Below are positions 56,795-64,000 of a stretch of 64,000 bases of DNA, piece by piece (position 1 is the stretch's first letter; each line of letters starts with the position of its first letter). Below the pieces are notes generated by a model. The model had not been told where the DNA came from. It did no database searches and saw nothing but the letters and a program-made list of their open reading frames with translations. This DNA comes from Scalesia atractyloides (lineage: Eukaryota; Streptophyta; Magnoliopsida; Asterales; Asteraceae): the NCBI GenBank assembly GCA_947069175.1, contig CAMTDV010000030.1, forward strand, positions 93,615,916 to 93,679,915. Reading direction: 5' to 3'. Both the position numbers and the translations under genes were made by a program.

Positions 56795-57085
56795 GAGTTT
56801 TTCAAAAATTTATTTTTTCACTTTTAACCTAAAGCTATTTGTTTTTTACTTTTAACCCTAAAACTTTTATTTTTTACAATTTAACCTCACAATTTTTTTA
56901 CTATCAACTTTGTCTCGTTTACTTTTCATCTCTCACAATTTTTTCGTTTTACGTTCCGTTCTAAATTTTGTGAGTTAACGTGACGCAACGTGCGTGTGTG
57001 GTTCAACATTTTACGTCGTCTATTTTTTCACGTTTGACAGGTTCGTCTCAACGCACAGGTCTTAGATCGACTTGATGTAAGATTA
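56795..57085 (+). mobile_element. Helitron-family fragment (5' part)
   Basis: Plus-strand sequence matches the reverse complement of the 9857-10440 and 21198-22370 elements: TTTTTCACTTTTAACCTAAA, GTTCCGTTCTAAATTTTG, GTGACGCAACGTGCGTG and CGTTTGACAGGTTCGTC. It stops near GATCGACTTGATG without the hairpin end. Confidence 0.6.
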
Positions 57086-57179
57086 AATATTTATTTAATC
57101 ATATAGCCATCATTATCATTTATATAATATAGATCAAAGTATATTAAAACCTATAATATAATTAATTGGTAATTGTTGA

Positions 57180-57610
57180 TGGGTCATTACCCTAATTAAC
57201 TAATTGGGTTTCCCCTTGGGTGTATATAAGGAGATTATTAGAGAGGGATTAGGGTTAGACATTCATAACATCAACACTAAAAATCGTCCCTCCTCTCTCT
57301 CCATTACTACGAGTTCTTCAACCCTAAAGAACTCGATACTACCATCAAGAAGATACATCCTAAAGAGGAACCAGATCAACCTGACAACTATGTCGAACTT
57401 CATGGCTACGTCTCTGACTGGATTCTCTGCTGGCTTGTTTGTTGTATCAGGTATTATTTACATATTTTCCATTATGTTTAAACAGAATGATCAACACTTA
57501 GTTATTTTTTTTTATGTTTTACGTTGTGGTCTAAGTTCTTCGCATTAATACGCCGCAACTTTAGTATTGATAGCCTCCGCCGCAACCCGAAGGCGCTTAA
57601 TACTAGTCAT
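57180..57610 (+). other. transcribed-looking leader, possibly LTR-derived
   Basis: TGTATATAAGGAG (about 57220) is followed by a CT-rich leader, a short frame with ATGTCGAACTTCATGGCTAC, and a donor-like CAG|GTATTA. This looks like a promoter plus 5' region. The frame 57204-57548 has no recognised domain. A solo LTR or truncated gene are both possible. Confidence 0.3.
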
Positions 57611-57717
57611 ATTTTCTAAATTACAAATGGCTTTCCAAAAAATTATCTATAACGAGAAATTTGAAAAGATTATTTCTTTTGTAACCAAAAGTATGTATCT
57701 AGACATTTCGCACTGTA

Positions 57718-58045
57718 AGACCATCTCTAACAATAAATCCTCATAAATCTTTGTCATTGCGTTAAATTAGATTCCGAACTTTTTTAAAAACCCTTTATTT
57801 TTTCAACATTAACAAACCTCCCCACAAACCCCCACCAATAATATTAAATTTTATACTCTATATCATATTTGTGAAAGGGCTGCACACATGCGTCCGGACC
57901 ACCTTCCGAATTCCCCGACTACCAGCCTTTTGGATTTCATCCACAAACCGAAGCCACATCAGGGAGTCCGATTGGTTCTCGTCGGCTAGCTTGCCACATG
58001 GTTTCGGACAAACCTACAACCAACCGTTTGTGGTGCTCTAACATA
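57718..58045. mobile_element. Harbinger-type MITE relic
   Basis: GACCATCTCTAACAATAAA at the left and GGTGCTCTAACATA at the right are weakly inverted, in the style of plant Tourist/Harbinger MITEs. Exact ends uncertain. Confidence 0.35.
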
Positions 58046-58187
58046 TTATATACTAAATAAAATAAAATTAACAGTATTATTTTTGGTATATGTATTAGAA
58101 AGAGTATATGCAATACAAAACCAATTTTAACTATATACATAATCATAAACAACATGAAAAGATTCAAACTGTTCACTTATATTCGGG

Positions 58188-58555
58188 TATGTTTGGCAAA
58201 AGTAGCTGTTAGCTGGTGGCTGAAGGCTGGAAGCTGTAGCTGATAGCTGGTGGCTGTAGCTTAATTTTTAGATATATTTAGGTGTTGTGTAGAGTAGCTG
58301 GAGCTTTTAATAAAATGTATAAAATGACCAAAATTGACATACTAAAAAGTTTATTATTTTTAAAGGTTAAAATAGTTATTTTTTTTTCTAAAAGCTTGTA
58401 GCTCCTTCTAAACGATACTACTAGTAGCGTTTAACCAAAAGCTTCAAGCTCCTCCAACCAAACAATGCTTTTTATTAAATATGAATTTTTTCTTAAAAGC
58501 TTAAAAGTAGAAGCTTTCTAAAAACTCCATGTCAAACATAGCTTCATGTATTATA
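58188..58555. mobile_element. hAT-related foldback MITE
   Basis: TATGTTTGGCAAAAGTAGCT at the left is answered by AACTCCATGTCAAACATAGC at the right. The left side has repeated TAGCTG / GGTGGCTG units. The terminal style matches 24864-25056. Confidence 0.6.
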
Positions 58556-59164
58556 AAAGGTGCAATTGCATATATCATCTTCAAACTTGCTTAAAGAGAA
58601 TTTTATATTATGTATTGAAAATTTATGTTTAAGTTTAGCCGTTTAGGAAGGGTATATGCAAATCCTATCGTAAAATTGTCCTTAAGCGTTCAAGTGTGAC
58701 CCCATTTTTCCTGAAGATAAAGTATACATGGAGAAAAAGAAAGTATATGTACGTGAAAAGTTAGATTTGCGAAAAACGAATACACGAACAAAATTTGATA
58801 CTCGTATACATACAAATAAAATATTAAACACGAACAAAATTTGATACTCGTATACATACACATTAAATATTAATTATAAAATATGAATTAAAAATGTTCT
58901 GGTTTATACATTACAAGACAATTTTAATGTTCACAAACATAAATTAATACTCAAAAATGAAATTATACAAGGATATGTGACATGAACACTGTTGCTTTCA
59001 TTGCAAATAATTAGTTTCCTACTTTTTCCAAAACTAATATATTGTGGTGTAAGTAAGATTTACATATATTCTAAAAGATATAATATGATAAGGGAGAGAA
59101 AAAGTGTAAAATTCCCAAGAGTCCAAGACCCCTTTTATTATTATCCAAAGTGCTTTTCATTTTT

Positions 59165-59270
59165 GAGCATATATAAAAGCCTCAATAACATGCCTTAACA
59201 CTTCAAATCATAAATCACCACACACACTTAAATCCTCAACAATTTTGTGTTTTAGTTTTAGCCTAACAAA
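59165..59270 (+). promoter_or_regulatory. core promoter of the ZF-HD gene
   Basis: CATATATAAAAGCC at 59168-59181 is a strong TATA box about 95 bp before the ATG at 59271. Confidence 0.6.
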
Positions 59271-60002
59271 ATGGACCTAAAACACACAACCACCACCACC
59301 ACCGATAGCCCGGACACCGACGGCGAAACCCCTCTTCATTCCCAACTAATCAAACCCTTTTCTTCCTTTCCCAACGGAAAAAACCACCACCACCAACAGC
59401 CACCACCACATTCTCCAATAGTTTCCTACAAAGAATGCCTTAAGAACCATGCTGCCACCATCGGCAGCCACGCCTTGGACGGTTGTGGTGAGTTCATGCC
59501 GTCGTTAACCACCGCCCCACATGAACCCACCTCTCTAAAATGCGCTGCCTGTGGCTGCCACCGTAACTTCCACCGTCGTGAACATATTAACGACATTTAC
59601 ACTTATGCACCACATGTGTTGCTGTCTTTTAACTCTCCTGATCAAACCCAGATGGTGGTGACTCCGGGGACACCGGCGAAGATCAAGATTGAAAACCCTA
59701 ATGGGAGAAAAAGATTCCGGACAAAGTTCAGTCAAGATCAGAAGGATAAAATGTATCTTTTTGCGGAGAAAGTTGGATGGAAGATGCAAAGATGTGATGA
59801 TAAAGTGGTGGCAGATTTCTGCAATGAAGTTGGGATTAAAAGAGGGATTTTTAAAGTTTGGATGCATAATAATAAGAACACTTTTGGGAAGAAAGATAAA
59901 GAGACAAGTTCTCCTGCCACCGCCACCACCGTTGCCACCATGGTCACCACCGCGGGTGGTATCGATAAAAGCATTGATATTTATAACAATGGTAGAAGAT
60001 AA
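59271..60002 (+). CDS. zinc-finger homeodomain (ZHD) transcription factor
   Basis: Intronless, 243 residues to the first stop, as usual for plant ZF-HD genes. After a Thr/His/Pro-rich start the ZF-HD dimerisation zinc finger spans about residues 51-105: VSYKECLKNHAATIGSHALD, GCGEFMPS, then LKCAACGCHRNFHRRE. The divergent homeodomain spans about 146-205: RKRFRTKFSQDQKDKMYLFA, and recognition helix GIFKVWMHNNKN. These nuclear factors bind ATTA-type sites as dimers and act in development and stress responses. The frame ends in a Thr/Ala tail and stops at 60002. The +1 frame then continues from about 59985 to 60117 with an acidic and Gly run and HLQASNNGSSCSC, which resembles the usual LQTNGSSS terminus, so one indel near 59960-59995 probably hides the real end. 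The DNA-binding parts are unaffected. Confidence 0.93.
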   Translation: MDLKHTTTTTTDSPDTDGETPLHSQLIKPFSSFPNGKNHHHQQPPPHSPIVSYKECLKNHAATIGSHALDGCGEFMPSLTTAPHEPTSLKCAACGCHRNFHRREHINDIYTYAPHVLLSFNSPDQTQMVVTPGTPAKIKIENPNGRKRFRTKFSQDQKDKMYLFAEKVGWKMQRCDDKVVADFCNEVGIKRGIFKVWMHNNKNTFGKKDKETSSPATATTVATMVTTAGGIDKSIDIYNNGRR

Positions 60003-60240
60003 TGTTAGTGGAGGTGATGACATGAGTGATAGTGATCAAGAAAAAGGTGGTGGTGGTGGTGGTGGTGGTCGTGGTCATTTGCAAGCTTCTAATAATGGGT
60101 CTTCTTGTTCATGTTAGATTGGATATTGTTGGTGTTATGAGAGTAATGTGTATTCAAAAGGGAGACTATTGTTAACTTGTAATCTTCCTTTTTGTATTCA
60201 TAACCCTAATTAAGAACTTTAGAGTAAGGTTAATAAAAAC
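60003..60240 (+). other. probable displaced C-terminus and 3' UTR of the ZHD gene
   Basis: Frame +1 reads VEDNVSGGDDMSDSDQEK, a Gly run from (GGT)n, then HLQASNNGSS and stop at 60117. TTAATAAAAAC at about 60229 may serve as the polyadenylation signal. Confidence 0.55.
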
Positions 60241-61764
60241 TAAAGTTTTTTGTATCCAATTAAGAAGAAATTGTTGTTACCCATTAATTAATTGTTTCCT
60301 TACTAATGCATTTTGATTTTGGATGAATGTATTTGCTTTGGCTCAAAATGTTGTTTGGTTCTTTTTGTTGCTAATTTATTAGCTTCATATTTTGTATAAT
60401 TGGATTAACTTTGCATTGGCCCAAAAGGGTTTTGATAATTAATCTTCATCCATGCAAACATAAATCTTGATGCCTATGTAATTAGAATATGAAATCGTTA
60501 TGTCGATTTAAAATAATAAATGTTACGATATTTTTATGATAACTTTTGTGGTTAAATTACAAGAAAACAACGATGTTGGATCATGTTGTTGACAAATAAA
60601 ATTTGGTCAAATCCTCTAGTTTCGCCTATATATAGATATGGAATAAGCATTGTTAATGAGTTTTGTAAGATGAAGTTTTATAGACCAAGTCTTAAAGCTA
60701 TGTTTAAGAAACCAAAATGAAGTGAATTAACCAATTTCTATCTTGATCCTTGATGGAGACTTTGGTCCTTTTTTTGCAGTGAAGTTATGTGCATGTCAGG
60801 GCAGCACACAGCACACACTTGCCTTGCTACCAAATTACATGTGGTGGTTGGCATTTACACCTTTGAATTTTGATTGAAGCAAACCCCACAACCCTAATCG
60901 ATTTTTGTAGTCTTATTCTTAATCATTACATCTTGTTACCCATTTTCAACAAACAAATCTAACATCATTGTCTTCAAAATACTTAAAACATAGAATAGAT
61001 CAACTAGTCTCACTAGCCATTTAGGACATTTTGGCCATGGGTTTTGTTGGTTTAAACTCCTTAGGGTTATTTCTCTCCCAACATTCTAGTAAAACACCCA
61101 CTATGCACTTGTTGGTGCTTGGTGACTTGGTTGTTGAGGATATATGGTATTTTCTGTCTTTTCACACTTGTTTCAACGTCAAAATTTTAGGGGTAGTTTA
61201 GGTAGTTCACATTCACAACTTTTGAATTTGGATTGAAGCAACCCCTCAACCCTACATTTTTATTCTAATCCCTCTCTCCATCATTGTTTTTCATCAACTT
61301 GAAACTTAAGTGGTTCATTCTTATATAATTAGGAACACCCAAGGGAAATACCCATTTTGACCTGTTAATGCATGTGGTTGAGGTGGTTCCAAGTCATATT
61401 CTTGGGGATAGTTTGGGTAATTGGACATTAATAACTTTATAATTGAAGTAGACATCTCAACACTAATATATCCTAATTCTCCTCCAAATCATTGTTTCGG
61501 CAGGTTTAATTAAAACTCCTAATTTGGATTGCTGGTCAAGATTTCATAAGACTCATCTTAATAACATCTTAGTCAAGTACCAATTTGCCCTTGGTTAATG
61601 ACGAGCATTTAATTCTTTTCAGTTCTTATCTAAATCCTAATAATTTATAAAGAGCTAAAAAAGTTAATATGTGCAAACATATAAAAGTTTTATATTCATA
61701 CTTAAAATCATAAAACTTTGCCACCTAAGTGAATTACCAGTTTGCCCTTTCAATGACCTATGTC
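60241..61764. other. intergenic, no gene seen
   Basis: AT-rich. Loosely repeated phrases (TTTGAATTTTGATTGAAGCA at about 60862 and TTTGAATTTGGATTGAAGCA at about 61220) suggest old duplication. No coding support. Confidence 0.45.
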
Positions 61765-62054
61765 ACACATTCATTTAAGTGTTTTTTTGTCTAATTATAG
61801 AACACTTAAATGGCATATTACCAATTTGCCTTTTCAATGGCATATGTCACACATTCATAAAACTCTTCAGTCTTCAGTCTGCAAATGAAGATCAAAGTTT
61901 GAAGGGTATTACACACATTCATTTAAGTGTTTTTTGTCTAATTATAAAACACTTAAATGGCATATTACCAATTTGCCCTTTCAATGGCATATGTCACACA
62001 TTCATAAAACTCTTCAGTCTACAAATGAAGATCAAAGTTTGAAGGGTATTAATG
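61765..62054. repeat. tandem duplication, about 148-bp unit
   Basis: ACACATTCATTTAAGTGTTT through GATCAAAGTTTGAAGGGTAT occurs at 61765 and again at 61913, nearly identical. The first copy has an extra TCTTCAG. The open frame across it is a by-product. Confidence 0.88.
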
Positions 62055-64000
62055 GTATTTCAAGGGGAAGGCATGTGATAGGAGTGAATATTTGAAAATA
62101 TATTAATCTGTACTTTTAAGAGTAAGTAGAATGAGTGAATGAGTACTTGTGATCTTCTCTTGTATGGCTAATTATAATATTAGCCTCGAAAATTGTAATC
62201 TTTGACACTTTTTTCATTTGATTGGATGTAGATGGAGGCATTTTTTGTTTCTCTCACTAATATATTTCATTGAACAGTATATGCCTAAATTTCAGTATCA
62301 ACTATTTTAACATGTGAATTATTAGATGTCACGACCATCCTTTAATTAATTATTTAATTTTAACAAATTTGAAGTAGGTTTTTCATTTCCAAATGATAAG
62401 GATTTAATCCCATAACAATAATGAATAATGTGTAGTTTAGTAATAGAATTAGAGAATGCATGAGTTATCGTTCTAAAAAAACAAGTAGGCGGTTGAATTT
62501 ACTTAAAAAGACAATAATAAGTGCCGAACTCAAAGAAATTAATAACTAACTATTTCTAGAATATTACTTCAAGATTAAGTATTGTATTTGCTTAGGTCAA
62601 TTAATCTTGACTTTGGGATGATAACTGAATAAAAATGGATTGTAAATATGTTGAACAGCGGATCATAGCTTGATCTTGGACTTGTTTAGGTCATTCAACC
62701 CAATTATCATTAGTGAGTTTGGTGTGGAATTCTCCTTTATGATCCATCAAAAATTAAGTTTGATCAAGTTTGAGCTATATGGACTAATTAAGTCAAGTAA
62801 AGTATAGAAGATTATGATGGAGGTCTTTAACCTTCCCAACCTTACTAGGGCTTCCATTTTGAAATTCATTTGCATGCAGCAACATTCAATTTGTTTGCAC
62901 ATACATTGATATCTTCCAAGTATAGTAGAAAGTCACGTATTGTCGTATTCGTAATCAGCTCATCGCTTATCGTAAGCATTAATATCCTACTCATCAAATT
63001 TCATTTGGTTGTCGATTTTTGGGATAACCTTGTTACCATGGTAAGACTATTGTAAAAAGTTTAGATTTAAGTCATGATGAGGTCATTTTTTTAATTCCTT
63101 AAAATCTCATGCTATGTTGATACTCAAACATGCATTATGAATGAATGTGATGATGTTATTCCTCAAATTGTCTTAGCTAAATGAGGAAAGTATTGCATTT
63201 AGAATATTTAGTGACCAAGTCATCTTGTTAAGTGTTAAGTCAATTAGAAGTTAGACTAATCAATCCTTGGCTTTAATAGATACTGAAAATGTGAGTAGGT
63301 AAAGTTATATTACTTAATTGGGGACATGATTTACTCTAAAAGTATGGCACAAATAGCAGGGAAGATTCTCATATAAGCATATCATCGTTTGGAAGTCCTT
63401 TTAATTGATAATTGTTTTCTACCAATGAATAACATTAGATTTAGTATAAAAATTATTCTTTTTATTTTTTTTTATTTCGTTATCTAGTATATTTATTAAT
63501 AAAATCAAGTAAGCTATTAAAGAAAGATTTTAATTTTTACAACTGCTTTTTTCAAACGGCTACTTTTCCGACTTTTTTTTTCAAATGACTAGCTTTGCAA
63601 GGTCTATTTTTTCACACACCCACTTTTGCAACGGCGCACCAGACCTACCCACCTTCGAACCGCCTACATCACCCGCTTCCAACGTTGAAGTCATCTGCTT
63701 TGCCTTGTCCGGATTCCAAACCAACAAACCAGACTTTGTGGATGCTCTAAGTAAAAGATGTTTGGAGATAAAAAAAAATAGAAAAAAAAACATTATCATA
63801 CTTTATCTAGTTTTTTTTTGTTATTTATGTTTATCCTAATCTAGTTTGTTACACATGTTTATCCTCTAGATTATGATGCATTTATATTTTTAATAGATAA
63901 TATACTTATTATTTTTTTTAACGGTCAACTAAATCACCGGATAAGTATCCTGAGATGCCCTAAATCGACCAAATGCATCTCCTTCTCCATACGGTCAGAG
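62055..64000. other. intergenic, no gene seen
   Basis: AT-rich. Around 63540-63760 the words CAAACGGCTACTTTTCCGAC and ACCGCCTACATC sit in a GC-richer stretch with short frames on both strands. It may be the edge of a transposon; no protein recognised. Confidence 0.4.

Noticed and set aside
59535..60023. Minus-strand frames opposite the ZHD gene
   Set aside because: Shadows of the plus-strand homeodomain coding sequence; no family features.
61779..62042. 87-codon frame with internal repeat
   Set aside because: Made by the 148-bp tandem duplication; no signal peptide or domain.
1..64000. CRISPR arrays, rRNA or tRNA genes, organelle inserts
   Set aside because: None seen. Repeats present are explained by transposons, minisatellites and microsatellites.

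Overview
The window is nuclear DNA from a flowering plant, almost certainly a eudicot. It is AT-rich, its genes have introns with GT/AG borders, and its proteins belong to plant-specific families (R2R3-MYB, ZF-HD, DMP, CLE, CML). An aster-family origin is possible but is only an impression. There are no operons, CRISPR arrays, rRNA genes or tRNA genes.

Six host genes can be supported. They are: a three-exon R2R3-MYB of the MYB105/MYB117 (LOF) type (2354-5407, +); a two-EF-hand calmodulin-like protein (12555-13088, -); a DUF679 membrane protein of the DMP8/9 type broken by one frameshift (20020-20675, +); a six-coding-exon VPS25 ESCRT-II gene with an extra 5' UTR intron (coding 25246-27668, +); a CLE45-like secreted peptide precursor (34122-34376, +); and an intronless zinc-finger homeodomain gene (59271-60002, +) whose C-terminus looks frameshifted. 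They do not form a pathway and are separated by transposon-derived sequence.

Most of the rest is class II transposon DNA. Target-site duplications can be read directly for many copies. hAT-type elements with 8-bp duplications lie at 7707-8517, 19099-19291, 26553-27003, 28461-28645, 35181-37081 and 39881-40472. MULE-type long-TIR elements with 9-bp duplications lie at 5861-6270, 32500-33716, 37211-37518, 44830-46116 (imperfect duplication) and 55803-56100. Helitron 3' ends (GC-rich hairpin then CTAG|T) are at 9857, 21198 and 43642. A SINE with a 15-bp duplication is at 19493-19731. A decayed PIF/Harbinger transposase at 38716-39863 sits beside a nested hAT, and captured host-gene fragments include GATL, XBAT-like ankyrin and RING-H2 pieces.

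The most unusual structures are: a 1.9-kb hAT element whose two ends each carry a TATA box and a BED zinc-finger ORF, pointing at each other; a MULE with 270-bp arms around a galacturonosyltransferase-like fragment; a roughly 1.6-kb degenerate CGTAAAA minisatellite that is open in several frames; and the DMP8/9-like gene with a single frameshift.
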